Shown here in pieces: positions 1-7,191 of a stretch of 37,989 nt of DNA. The position numbers and the translations under genes were made by a program. Position 1 is the first letter of the stretch, and the number at the start of each line of letters is the position of its first letter. The stretch is from Verrucomicrobiota bacterium (GTDB lineage Bacteria > Verrucomicrobiota > Verrucomicrobiia > Limisphaerales > Fontisphaeraceae): contig JBAXGN010000061.1 in NCBI GenBank assembly GCA_037139415.1, positions 1-37,989 of the forward strand, written 5' to 3'. The notes under the pieces were generated by a model that did no database searches, was not told the origin of the DNA, and saw only the letters and a program-made list of their open reading frames with translations.

Positions 1-716
1 AGGAGTTTTTCCGCAGGTGTGGGCGTGGGCTTGGCCGGCTCGGGATAAGCGCTTTCCAGAATGGGAAACAGGTTGTCCGGTCCCAGCTTGGCCACACGCC
101 CCGGCAGCCAGATATTGGCCAGGCAACGATCCCCCTCGGCCAGCACGGGTGGCAACGGCGCGGCGGGATGCGGCTTACCAGGACGCAAAGCAATTCGGCC
201 AGTGCCATCCATCACGATAGAATCCAATCGCAACAACGCATGGCGATATGTGACATACACCGGTTGGTTTGAGGAAATCCGCCCGCCCGGCAAGCGTCCG
301 ATGGTGCCCCAATCCGGTTCCAAAAGGTAGTCGCTACCCAAATCATATCGCATCGCGTCCGGCGTAGCAGCGGCGCGCAGTTGCACGCTGGCGGGATCCA
401 GCAATCCGCGTGACGTACACTCCTGTGCGCGCACTCCTTGCAGCACCGCGCCTTTGCGCCAGCCAGACGCATTGGTGGCAAACAAAGGTACCGAAGGCAG
501 CTTTTCAGCCGTAACGGTAACCAGTTTCGGCGTGGGGACTTCGATTGTGACCGTAATCGGTTTCCCTCCGGGAGACGTGGCGGTCACCTCAACCTGCCAA
601 TCCCCCAGCAAGCGGAGCCGGGCCGGTTCAGCAGCGATAGCCGGAAGAAAACTATGCGCATAGAGTGCCAAGGCGAAACCCGCACTCATCCCGGTGGTTT
701 CCAACATGTGTTGCAT
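1..716 (-). CDS. Exported protein of unknown function, C-terminus beyond the left edge
   Basis: An uninterrupted frame of about 238 codons runs from an ATG at 716 off the left edge, with an in-frame stop upstream at 765-767. The N-terminus has a hydrophobic stretch (SAGFALALYAHSFLPAIAA) that reads as a signal peptide with a cleavage site after AIAA. In-frame ATGs at 707 and 689 are also possible starts; no Shine-Dalgarno sequence helps to choose. After the signal come beta-rich segments (LLGDWQVEVTA, PKLVTVTAEKLP), then YLLEPDWGTIGRLPGG and VYVTYRHALLRLDS, and a proline-rich stretch (EPAKPTPTPAEK) at the edge that looks like a linker to a second domain. I do not recognise the family. An N-terminal module of a secreted hydrolase is possible but unproven. 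It is divergent from the oxidoreductase at 1014, so the two could share a regulatory region. Confidence 0.7.
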   Translation of the reverse strand, partial: MQHMLETTGMSAGFALALYAHSFLPAIAAEPARLRLLGDWQVEVTATSPGGKPITVTIEVPTPKLVTVTAEKLPSVPLFATNASGWRKGAVLQGVRAQECTSRGLLDPASVQLRAAATPDAMRYDLGSDYLLEPDWGTIGRLPGGRISSNQPVYVTYRHALLRLDSIVMDGTGRIALRPGKPHPAAPLPPVLAEGDRCLANIWLPGRVAKLGPDNLFPILESAYPEPAKPTPTPAEKL

Positions 717-792
717 GGGATTGTTTTTATCGCAACGAAGGGTGTGTGGCAATGCTGCAAGCGCCTAAATTTGGTGATTTTGGGCGTTTGCC

Positions 793-822
793 TTGCCCGC
801 GCCCATCATAAGCCTGCATAAT
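793..822 (+). promoter_or_regulatory. Possible promoter for the oxidoreductase gene
   Basis: A TTGCCC at 793-798 and CATAAT at 817-822 are separated by 18 bases, and TG stands one base before the -10 (extended -10 form). It would give a leader of roughly 185 bases. That leader holds a perfect 6-bp hairpin with a TTT loop (846-860) and a second stem pairing 898-903 with 919-924. It was found by eye against the sigma-70 consensus, so it is weak evidence. Confidence 0.28.
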
Positions 823-1013
823 TTGTGGTAAAATACTGGACAGCCGCGCGGTTTCCGCGCATAAATGCCACTCATGCATACGACCCTTTTAGACATTGGC
901 CAGGGCAGCCCGTTAAGGCTGGCCTTGGAAGGGGTGCATTAAAACGCGATGGACCATTGAATTTTTAGTGGTAGAACAACATCCAATAACAGAACAGTTA
1001 GTATTAACAAAAC

Positions 1014-2405
1014 ATGCAAAATAACATCCTAGATCAGGCGGCGGGTTCCCGCCGGCAATTCCTTAAAAATTCAACCTTGTTGACGGCGGGTGGCGTGATT
1101 GCCGCCAGTTTGCCTTCACCGCTGGCGGTCCACGCGGCCGGTTCCAGCGAATTAAAGGTGGCCGTAATCGGCTGCGGCGGGCGCGGCAGCGGCGCGGCGG
1201 CGGATTGCTTTGCCGCCGGTGGCAATATCAAGATTGTCGCGGTGGCTGACGCCTTTGAAGACAAGGCTAAAGGTGCCGCCAAAAACATCATGGCAAAGTG
1301 CGGACCGAAGGCGGATATCCCCACGGAGCGCATTTTCAGCGGGTTGGACGCGTATCAAAAAGCCATCAACTGCGGCGTGGACATGGTGATTCTGGCCGGA
1401 CCTCCTGGATTCCGCCCGTTGCACTATGAAGCCGCCGTCAAGGCCGGTAAACATGTGTTTATGGAAAAGCCGGTGTGCGTTTGCCCTGGTGGTTTCCGCC
1501 GGGTCATGGCGGCCAATAAGCTGGCGGAAGAAAAGGGTTTAAAGGTCGTGGTAGGTCTGCAACGCCATCACGAAGCCAGCTATCAGGATAGCATCAAGGC
1601 GATCGCCAATGGGGATATTGGCGATATTACGCTGCTGCGCGTGTACTGGAACGGCGCCGGCATCTGGAACCGCGCCCGCAAGGAAGGCATGAGCGAAATG
1701 CAATACCAGGTGAACAACTGGTATCACTTCGCGTGGTTGAGCGGTGACAATATCTGCGAACAGCACGTTCACAACCTGGACATCGGCAACTGGGTGATGT
1801 CCGCTGCGCTGAAGAAGGAAGGCGCGAATTGGGCGCACCCCGTGGAAGCCAACGGCATGGGTGCCAGCCTGACCCGTAGCTACAACGGCAAGGACATTCA
1901 AGGGCAGATCTTTGACGCGCACTTTGTCGAATACACCTATGAAGACGGCACCAAGATGTACAGCCAATGCCGCCATCAACCGGGCACGATGTCAGGGGTA
2001 TCTGAAACCGTTCATTCGACCAAACAGATGAAGGGGATTGGCGTGACTTCAATTGCCAAGGGTGGCAAGTTGAAATTGGGCGCGTATCAGCAGGAGCATC
2101 TTGATTTGCAGGAAGCGATTGTGAACGACAAGAAGCACAACGAAGGCTGGTACGGCGCGATCAGCAGTATGACGGCCGTGTTGGGCCGCATGGCAACCTA
2201 CTCGGGCAAACTCGTGAAATGGGATGAATTGGTCACCAAGGGACCAGACCTGTTCCCGGCGGGCAATCTCACTTGGGATTCACAGCCACCGGTGATGCCT
2301 GACGCGGAAGGGTTCTACCCGATTCCATGCCCGGGCAAGTATGATCCGATGACCGGCCAGGGCAGCAGCGCTCCGACGCCGCGCAAGGCTGTTAAAAAAG
2401 CCTAA
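1014..2405 (+). CDS. Tat-exported Gfo/Idh/MocA family oxidoreductase
   Basis: A 463-residue NAD(P)-dependent oxidoreductase, probably acting on a sugar or cyclitol in the periplasm. The N-terminus carries a twin-arginine signal (SRRQFLKNS, Arg13-Arg14) followed by a hydrophobic stretch and VHAA, so export of the folded cofactor-loaded enzyme by Tat is expected. The Rossmann glycine motif is KVAVIGCGGRGSG (residues 48-60). The family's EKP motif is at 151-153 (MEKPV). A C-terminal-domain motif CEQHVHNLDIGNW gives candidate catalytic residues His251, His253 and Asp256. Length is usual for the exported versions, which are very numerous in Verrucomicrobia and Planctomycetes. The substrate cannot be read from the sequence. 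No Shine-Dalgarno precedes the ATG. Transcription probably ends at the strong hairpin just downstream, which makes this a single-gene unit. Confidence 0.93.
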   Translation: MQNNILDQAAGSRRQFLKNSTLLTAGGVIAASLPSPLAVHAAGSSELKVAVIGCGGRGSGAAADCFAAGGNIKIVAVADAFEDKAKGAAKNIMAKCGPKADIPTERIFSGLDAYQKAINCGVDMVILAGPPGFRPLHYEAAVKAGKHVFMEKPVCVCPGGFRRVMAANKLAEEKGLKVVVGLQRHHEASYQDSIKAIANGDIGDITLLRVYWNGAGIWNRARKEGMSEMQYQVNNWYHFAWLSGDNICEQHVHNLDIGNWVMSAALKKEGANWAHPVEANGMGASLTRSYNGKDIQGQIFDAHFVEYTYEDGTKMYSQCRHQPGTMSGVSETVHSTKQMKGIGVTSIAKGGKLKLGAYQQEHLDLQEAIVNDKKHNEGWYGAISSMTAVLGRMATYSGKLVKWDELVTKGPDLFPAGNLTWDSQPPVMPDAEGFYPIPCPGKYDPMTGQGSSAPTPRKAVKKA

Positions 2406-2429
2406 TCAAATAGTCAGAGCATTTTTCAG

Positions 2430-2465
2430 AGCGCAGCCAGTTCAAAAACTGGCTGCGCTTTTTTT
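2430..2465 (+). terminator. Rho-independent terminator after the oxidoreductase
   Basis: A perfect 13-bp inverted repeat (2430-2442 with 2447-2459) encloses a CAAA loop and is followed by seven T (2459-2465). It lies 25 bases after the stop codon at 2405. Confidence 0.93.
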
Positions 2466-2520
2466 GAGGGTGTCCTGGTATCCGTTACCATTTGGCCAAC
2501 GCTATTTTAATAAAAAAAAC

Positions 2521-2548
2521 TTGCATTAGCTGGATTCGACGGTATTAC
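2521..2548 (+). promoter_or_regulatory. Possible promoter for the DUF4337 gene
   Basis: TTGCAT at 2521-2526 and TATTAC at 2543-2548 are 16 bases apart, just after an A-rich run and 15 bases before the ATG. The location right behind the terminator of the previous gene fits; the match to consensus is modest. Confidence 0.3.
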
Positions 2549-2562
2549 CTCCACACCGATTT

Positions 2563-3174
2563 ATGGCAGACGATAAAAAAACAACTCCGGCGGAAACGAA
2601 TAATACCGCCAAGACCGAAGCGAAGAAAGAAGTATGGCTGAACTGGCTGGCCATCACGACCATCCTGTTTTCCGCGGCGGCGACGCTGGCCACATTCCGT
2701 GGCGGAGGCCTCGCTACGCGTGCGGTGCTGACCCAAAGCACGGCCTCGGATAACTGGGCGTACTACCAATCCAAGAGCGTGAAACAACACACGTACGAAA
2801 TCCAGCGCGAGCTGTTCCAGATCCAGATGATCGGGGCTCCGGCCGATCAGGCGTCCGCCTACAAGAAGCGTCTGGAAAAGTACGAGCAGAACATCGAGCG
2901 CTATAAGAAGGAAAAATTGGTCATTTTCCTGGAGGCGAAGACCCTCGAAGCTGAGCGCCAGCGGTGCCAGGACGTCGGGGCGTATTTCGGTTTGGCGATC
3001 CCGTACCTGCAAGTCGCCATCATGCTCTCGGCGTTGGCAGCCTTGATGAAAAAGAAGCCGGTCTGGATGGCGGGGTGCATTCCGGGAGCCATGGGTATGG
3101 CTTACTTTATCGTTGGCACCATCATCTTCCAGACCTCCCAGCCGCTGGTGTGCCTGCTCGTGGCGAAGCCGTAG
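2563..3174 (+). CDS. DUF4337 family membrane protein
   Basis: 203 residues. A charged, Lys/Thr-rich N-terminus (about 1-24) is followed by a transmembrane helix (WLNWLAITTILFSAAATLA, about 27-45). Next comes the conserved stretch TFRGGGLATRAVLTQSTASD and NWAYYQSKSVKQHTYE, which I recognise as the DUF4337 signature. The middle (about 85-135) is strongly charged and probably helical or coiled. Two more hydrophobic helices close the protein (IPYLQVAIMLSALAALM and MGMAYFIVGTIIF). The fold implies an inner-membrane protein with a coiled middle between the first and second helix. The function of the family is unknown. The start has no Shine-Dalgarno; the ATG is chosen because the Lys-rich N-terminus and DUF4337 core follow directly. 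Confidence 0.87.
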   Translation: MADDKKTTPAETNNTAKTEAKKEVWLNWLAITTILFSAAATLATFRGGGLATRAVLTQSTASDNWAYYQSKSVKQHTYEIQRELFQIQMIGAPADQASAYKKRLEKYEQNIERYKKEKLVIFLEAKTLEAERQRCQDVGAYFGLAIPYLQVAIMLSALAALMKKKPVWMAGCIPGAMGMAYFIVGTIIFQTSQPLVCLLVAKP

Positions 3175-3226
3175 CGCCGTTAAATTAGAGATTGCCAAAC
3201 GCGCCGGGCGCAATACCGTTGCGCCC

Positions 3227-4672
3227 ATGAGCCATCATTTACGCACCGCCGCCGCCCCGCACGCGCCCCGTTTCCCCGCCCGTTGGCGGCGGAAGCTCCG
3301 CACCCTGGCCGGGATCATTCCCGGCCTCGCGCTTTTCCCCCTGCTCGCCGCGGGCGTGGAGCCGTGCCGCATCGAAGTCGTGGAGAAAGACACCGGCTGG
3401 CCCGTCCCCCTCGTCGAACTGCGCACCACCCACGCCGTCCGCTTCATCACCGATAACGCGGGCGTCGTCGCCTTCGACCTCCCGGAACTCATGGGGCGCG
3501 AGACCTGGTTCGATGTCCTCGGCCACGGCTACGAGCGCCCCAAGGACGGCTTCGGCTACCGTGGCGTGCGGCTCACCCCCCAGCCCGGCAAAACCCTGAA
3601 AGTCGAAGTCAACCGCACCATCATCGCGCGGCGGCTCGGGCGCCTCACCGGCGGCGGCCTTTTTGCCGAAAGCCAGAAGACCGGGCGCGACCTGGACTGG
3701 CAGGAAACCGGCGTGCTCGGCTGCGACACCGTCCAGAACGCCGTCCATAACGGCAAAATGTTCTGGCTCTGGGGCGACACCACCCTGGCCCATTACCCGC
3801 TCGGCATCTTCGATAGCTCCAGCGCCACCACCGCCATCCAGCCCCTCAAGACCTTCGAGCCGCCCCTGCGCGTCCAGTTCGACTACTTCCGCGACGCCAA
3901 GGGCAAGCTGCGCGGCGTCGCCAAGATGGCGGGCAGCGGCCCCACCTGGGTGGGCGGCTACCTGACCTTGCCGGATAAGACCGGCCGGCAGCACCTCGTC
4001 GCCACCTACTCCAAGATCAAAGGCTACCTGGACGTTTACGAATACGGCCTCTGCGTCTGGAACGACACTGCCGAAACCTTCGAGCCCCTGCGCGTCCTCT
4101 GGAACAAATCCGCCACCGCCCCCAAACCGCCGCCGCTGCCCGATGGCCATCCCGGCTTCTGGACCGACGCCCAGGGCAAAGCCTGGGTGTACTTTGGCAA
4201 CCCTCTGCCCAAACTCCGCTGCCCCGCCACCTTCGAGGCCTGGCAGGACAGCGCCACCTGGGAAATCCTCAAGCCGCAGGAGACCCTGCCCAACGTCGCG
4301 GACGGCAAGCCCATCAAACCCCACACCGGCTGCATCGCCTATAACCCCTGGCGCAAACGCTGGGTGGCGGTTTACATGCAGGCCTTCGGCAAGCCCTCCG
4401 CCTTTGGCGAACTCTGGTACGCCGAGGCCGACGCCCCCGCCGGCCCCTGGGGCGCCACCATCAAGATTCTGAGCCACGACAACTACACCTTCTACAACCC
4501 CCGCATCCATCCGGAATTCACCCCCGCCAACTCCCCCGTGCTCCTCTTCGAGGGTACCTTCACCGCCGAATTTGCGGACCGCCCCCACCCCACGCCGCGC
4601 TACAACTACAACCAGATGCTCTACCGCCTCGACCTCGACGATCCCCGCCTCAAACCCGCGCAGGGGAAATAA
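3227..4672 (+). CDS. Secreted beta-propeller-like protein, possibly DUF4185-like
   Basis: About 481 residues from the ATG at 3227. The frame is open back to an ATG at 3113, but that start would overlap the previous gene by about 60 bases and would bury the signal peptide. From 3227 the protein has a basic n-region (RWRRKLR), a hydrophobic core (TLAGIIPGLALFPLLAAG) and then mature sequence. Residues about 45-120 (RIEVVEKDTGWPVPLVELRT, then DNAGVVAFDL) resemble a carboxypeptidase-regulatory-like beta-sandwich. The rest has repeated blade-like strands with bound-loop motifs (NGKMFWLWGDTTL, AWVYFGNPLPKL, KRWVAVYMQAFG, ELWYAEADAPAGPWG, NYNQMLYRLDL). This suggests a five-bladed propeller of the glycosidase-like or DUF4185 kind. 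An extracellular carbohydrate role is plausible but inferred. Its third codon positions are overwhelmingly C or G, unlike the neighbours, which points to different origin or selection. Confidence 0.75.
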   Translation: MSHHLRTAAAPHAPRFPARWRRKLRTLAGIIPGLALFPLLAAGVEPCRIEVVEKDTGWPVPLVELRTTHAVRFITDNAGVVAFDLPELMGRETWFDVLGHGYERPKDGFGYRGVRLTPQPGKTLKVEVNRTIIARRLGRLTGGGLFAESQKTGRDLDWQETGVLGCDTVQNAVHNGKMFWLWGDTTLAHYPLGIFDSSSATTAIQPLKTFEPPLRVQFDYFRDAKGKLRGVAKMAGSGPTWVGGYLTLPDKTGRQHLVATYSKIKGYLDVYEYGLCVWNDTAETFEPLRVLWNKSATAPKPPPLPDGHPGFWTDAQGKAWVYFGNPLPKLRCPATFEAWQDSATWEILKPQETLPNVADGKPIKPHTGCIAYNPWRKRWVAVYMQAFGKPSAFGELWYAEADAPAGPWGATIKILSHDNYTFYNPRIHPEFTPANSPVLLFEGTFTAEFADRPHPTPRYNYNQMLYRLDLDDPRLKPAQGK

Positions 4673-4682
4673 GAATCAAATC

Positions 4683-4858
4683 ATGGAGCAAAGCGAAGTG
4701 ACCATCACGATCTGGGGTGGGGCATGCCGTATCGGTATGCGATTGACTTTCCAATAGCACACGCCTACGAACTTCCGACGGAGGCACAATGGATAGCCGC
4801 CAAAACGAAATACCGGCCAGTTCTTATACCCCAGTTGGACGTCCCTGCTACGGGATAG
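4683..4858 (+). pseudogene. Decayed fragment resembling a formylglycine-generating-enzyme (FGE-sulfatase) domain
   Basis: Two adjacent frames together look like scraps of a SUMF1/FGE-sulfatase domain. From 4683, one frame reads MEQSEVTITIW before stopping at 4757, reminiscent of the domain's early EVTIGLW-type strand. Shifted by one frame, 4724-4858 reads MPYRYAIDFPIAHAYELPTEAQW and then unrelated residues to a stop. YELPTEAQW is close to the domain's hallmark YRLPTEAEW. The 100 or more residues that normally separate these two motifs are missing, so a frameshift plus internal deletion is inferred. Nothing downstream continues the domain before the aminotransferase gene on the other strand. 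It could also be chance similarity in a short stretch. Confidence 0.4.
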
Positions 4859-4880
4859 AATCTACCGTATTCAGCGCCTT

Positions 4881-6053
4881 TTACTTCAGGCTGCGCACAA
4901 ACCGATCCACCCGCTCCAAGCCCTTTTGAATGTTCGCCAGGCTGGTTGCGTAGCTGATGCGGAGGTAGTCGTCCGCACCGAAGGCGATACCTGGCACGGC
5001 GGCCACTTTTTCCTGTTCCAGCAGTTTCGCACAGAATTCGGCGGATTTGAGGCCGGTTTTGGAAATGTTCGGGAATAGATAGAATGCGCCCTTGGCGTTC
5101 ACGCAGGAGATGCCGGGAATGCTGTTGAGTTTCTCCCAGGCGAACAGGCGACGTTTGGAGTATTCGGCGAGCCAGGATTTGAGATGCTCCTGGGGACCAT
5201 TGAGGGCGGCTACGCCGCCTTTTTGGGCAAAGGAGGTCGGGTTGCTGGTACTGTGGGATTGCACCGCGTCAATCGCCTTGGCGATGGGGTCGGGGGCGGC
5301 CAGGTAGCCGAGGCGCCAGCCGGTCATTGAGTATGCCTTGGCCAGCCCATGAACGATGATGGTGTGTTCGTAATGCGCCGGGGAGAACGCGGCGACGCTG
5401 GTATGTTCGGCACCATCATAGACGAGCTTTTCATAAATCTCGTCGCTCATGATGAGGACACCCTTTTCCACGCAGATATCGCCCAAGGCCTTGATTTCAT
5501 CCCGCGTGTAAAGGGAGCCAGTGGGGTTGCTGGGGGAGTTGAGGACGAACAGGCGAGTGCGCGGGGTGATGGCGGCGCGCAACTGATCGGGGGTGACTTT
5601 GAATTCGGTTTGGTCGGTAGTTTCGATGATGACCGGCTTGGCCCCGACCAACTTGACCATTTCCGGGTAGCTCAGCCAATAGGGGGAGGGGATGATGACT
5701 TCATCGCCCGCCTGACAGGTGGCCATGATGACGTTGAAACAGGAATGTTTGCCGCCGCAAGAGACAATGACTTGCGAGGGTTTATAGGTCAGTCCGTTGT
5801 CGCGTTTAAACTTGTCGGCGATGGCCTGGCGCAACTCGGGAATGCCGCTACTGGGCGTGTATTTGGTAAAGCCATCCGCAATTGCCTTGATGGCCGCCAT
5901 CTTGATATGGTCCGGGGTGTCAAAATCCGGTTCGCCGGCGCCGAAGCCGACCACGTCCTGGCCTTCGGCCTTCATTTGTTTCGCCTTGGCATCAATGGCC
6001 AAAGTCAACGAAGGGGACAACGATGCTGCGCTTTGTGAAATGCGATAGTTCAT
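4881..6053 (-). CDS. Class I PLP-dependent aminotransferase (aspartate-aminotransferase-like)
   Basis: 390 residues from the ATG at 6053; the frame is open to 6092, but the family N-terminus (NYRISQSAASLSPSLTLAI) begins right at 6053. Family landmarks are in order: GAGEPDFDTPDHI, a substrate/cofactor glycine stretch SCGGKHSCFNV, PSPYWLSYPEM, NSPSNPTG (the Asn that contacts the pyridine ring), SDEIYEKLVYDG (the Asp that binds the PLP nitrogen), AKAYSMTGWRLGY with Lys239 as the Schiff-base lysine, and LRISYATS with the carboxylate-binding Arg. This is the AAT subgroup-Ib pattern. Transfer of the amino group between aspartate (or a related amino acid) and 2-oxoglutarate in the cytoplasm is likely; exact specificity cannot be read. 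It follows the lipoprotein operon on the same strand after 92 bases and may be co-transcribed. Confidence 0.94.
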   Translation of the reverse strand: MNYRISQSAASLSPSLTLAIDAKAKQMKAEGQDVVGFGAGEPDFDTPDHIKMAAIKAIADGFTKYTPSSGIPELRQAIADKFKRDNGLTYKPSQVIVSCGGKHSCFNVIMATCQAGDEVIIPSPYWLSYPEMVKLVGAKPVIIETTDQTEFKVTPDQLRAAITPRTRLFVLNSPSNPTGSLYTRDEIKALGDICVEKGVLIMSDEIYEKLVYDGAEHTSVAAFSPAHYEHTIIVHGLAKAYSMTGWRLGYLAAPDPIAKAIDAVQSHSTSNPTSFAQKGGVAALNGPQEHLKSWLAEYSKRRLFAWEKLNSIPGISCVNAKGAFYLFPNISKTGLKSAEFCAKLLEQEKVAAVPGIAFGADDYLRISYATSLANIQKGLERVDRFVRSLK

Positions 6054-6145
6054 ACGAGCAATACACTTACCGGCAGATGCGCCGGTGTGCAAGTTTGAAA
6101 TGAACGGAATTTTTAACGTCTCATTTCAGTTTGGCTAATAGGGGC

Positions 6146-6748
6146 TCAGAATCCCACGGCGGAGCGGGTACCTTGTTTGACAATCGTTTCCTCGCCTTCC
6201 CAAATGGCCAGGCCATCCGTGGATGTCAACGAAAGCTGGAACACGTAAGCCATTTGCCGCAAGTCACCCACGCGCGTCATCTTATCAATGATTTTTCCGG
6301 AGAGATAGTAATCCGGGCTGCGAGTGGCAGTGGCGTTGCCGGTCAGGGATTGTTCCACCTGGGCTTGGCGGGCCATGGGATCTTCCGCGCCGCCATACTT
6401 GACCGTGGTGGTGGTTACAATCTTGCCGGTCTGGTTGAGGCGGACCCGGATTTTTTTGGTCAATTCATCGGTGTCGAAATGCTGGCCGGTTTTGTTTTCG
6501 ACGCGGCTGATGGCCAGGACCGATTGCTGGCCGGAGGCAGCTTTTAATTTGCCGCCATTAATGACCTCCAGAATCATCGAATTCACCATTTTATCGGCGG
6601 CGCTGGCAAAATCCTGAATATTAATTTGGCCGACCGTCGCAAGGGTGCGTGGGCCGGAGGCTTCCACATAGGTGGCTTGCTGGGTGGCACAGCCGGTGAA
6701 AAGCAGCGGACTCAGACCGGCAATGAGTAAGGTTTTGGATATTTTCAT
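6146..6748 (-). CDS. LpoB-like outer-membrane lipoprotein (penicillin-binding protein activator family)
   Basis: 200 residues with a lipoprotein signal ending in LLFTGC, so Cys20 is the expected lipidated residue. After it come the LpoB-family features: VGQINIQDFASAADKM, then LAISRVENKTGQHFDTDEL, KIRVRLNQTGKIVTT, DYYLSGKIID and AIWEGEETIVKQG near the end. In gammaproteobacteria LpoB reaches through the periplasm to stimulate the peptidoglycan synthase PBP1b. No penicillin-binding protein lies in this window, so the activator role is only a family inference. It is the last gene of the six-gene run, 19 bases after the YcfL-like gene. Its association with CsgG and COG3014-like genes points to a conserved envelope module. 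Confidence 0.85.
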   Translation of the reverse strand: MKISKTLLIAGLSPLLFTGCATQQATYVEASGPRTLATVGQINIQDFASAADKMVNSMILEVINGGKLKAASGQQSVLAISRVENKTGQHFDTDELTKKIRVRLNQTGKIVTTTTVKYGGAEDPMARQAQVEQSLTGNATATRSPDYYLSGKIIDKMTRVGDLRQMAYVFQLSLTSTDGLAIWEGEETIVKQGTRSAVGF

Positions 6749-6767
6749 AGTTCAATAGCAGTTTAGG

Positions 6768-7190
6768 TTAACGAACAACATCAATCAGTTTTAACCGAAA
6801 ATCCTTGGCTTTGGGCGTGGGGGCGACGGCATTGATGAAAATGCTTTCCTTGCCCTCGATCTGGCGCTGGACGTAGGTCGCGGTCGGGGAGCTGATGAGG
6901 ATGCCGTTTTCATCAAACCATTCAAATAGATAACTGAAGGTATGCATGGAACGAGTGGTATTTTGCAGTTCAACGGACACGGACATGTGCTCGTTGTATG
7001 CCGGGGAAACCCCCACGATGCGCACGTGCCGGTTTAAGGCGGCATCCGCGATGATACGCTTATCGCTTACCATCATGCGGGGATGCTCCGGATCGGCACG
7101 TTCCACGGAGTTGACGCTGCTCGTGCAGCCGGTGATCAAGCCGCCCCCGACCACCACCAAACCCAACCAAATAAAAGGTTTCATCGTCAT
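6768..7190 (-). CDS. YcfL-like (DUF1425) lipoprotein
   Basis: 140 residues. The signal ends in GGGLITGC with Cys22 as lipidation site. The mature part has the YcfL/DUF1425 pattern: a segment around VSDKRIIADAALNRHVRIV, then MSVSVELQNTTR, FSYLFEWFDENGILI, and a C-terminal IFINAVAPTPKAKDFRLKLI. This predicts a small beta-sandwich in the periplasm anchored to a membrane. In Escherichia coli, ycfL lies next to lpoB (ycfM), and here the LpoB-like gene is likewise directly downstream, so the pairing is preserved. One base separates its ATG from the stop of the COG3014-like gene, which suggests translational coupling. Function is unknown. Confidence 0.84.
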   Translation of the reverse strand: MTMKPFIWLGLVVVGGGLITGCTSSVNSVERADPEHPRMMVSDKRIIADAALNRHVRIVGVSPAYNEHMSVSVELQNTTRSMHTFSYLFEWFDENGILISSPTATYVQRQIEGKESIFINAVAPTPKAKDFRLKLIDVVR

Positions 7191-7191
7191 A

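Noticed and set aside
3113-3226. Upstream in-frame ATG for the propeller-like gene
   Set aside because: It would overlap the DUF4337 gene by about 60 bases and put 38 unrelated residues before an otherwise good signal peptide.
3239-4588. 449-codon open frame on the minus strand opposite the propeller-like gene
   Set aside because: It is Gly/Ala/Val/Glu-rich without any domain pattern and arises from the C/G bias in third positions of the real gene; the plus strand has a signal peptide and recognisable strands.
5349-6038. 229-codon plus-strand frame opposite the aminotransferase
   Set aside because: Antisense to a gene with all PLP-enzyme motifs; the translated sequence has no recognisable features.
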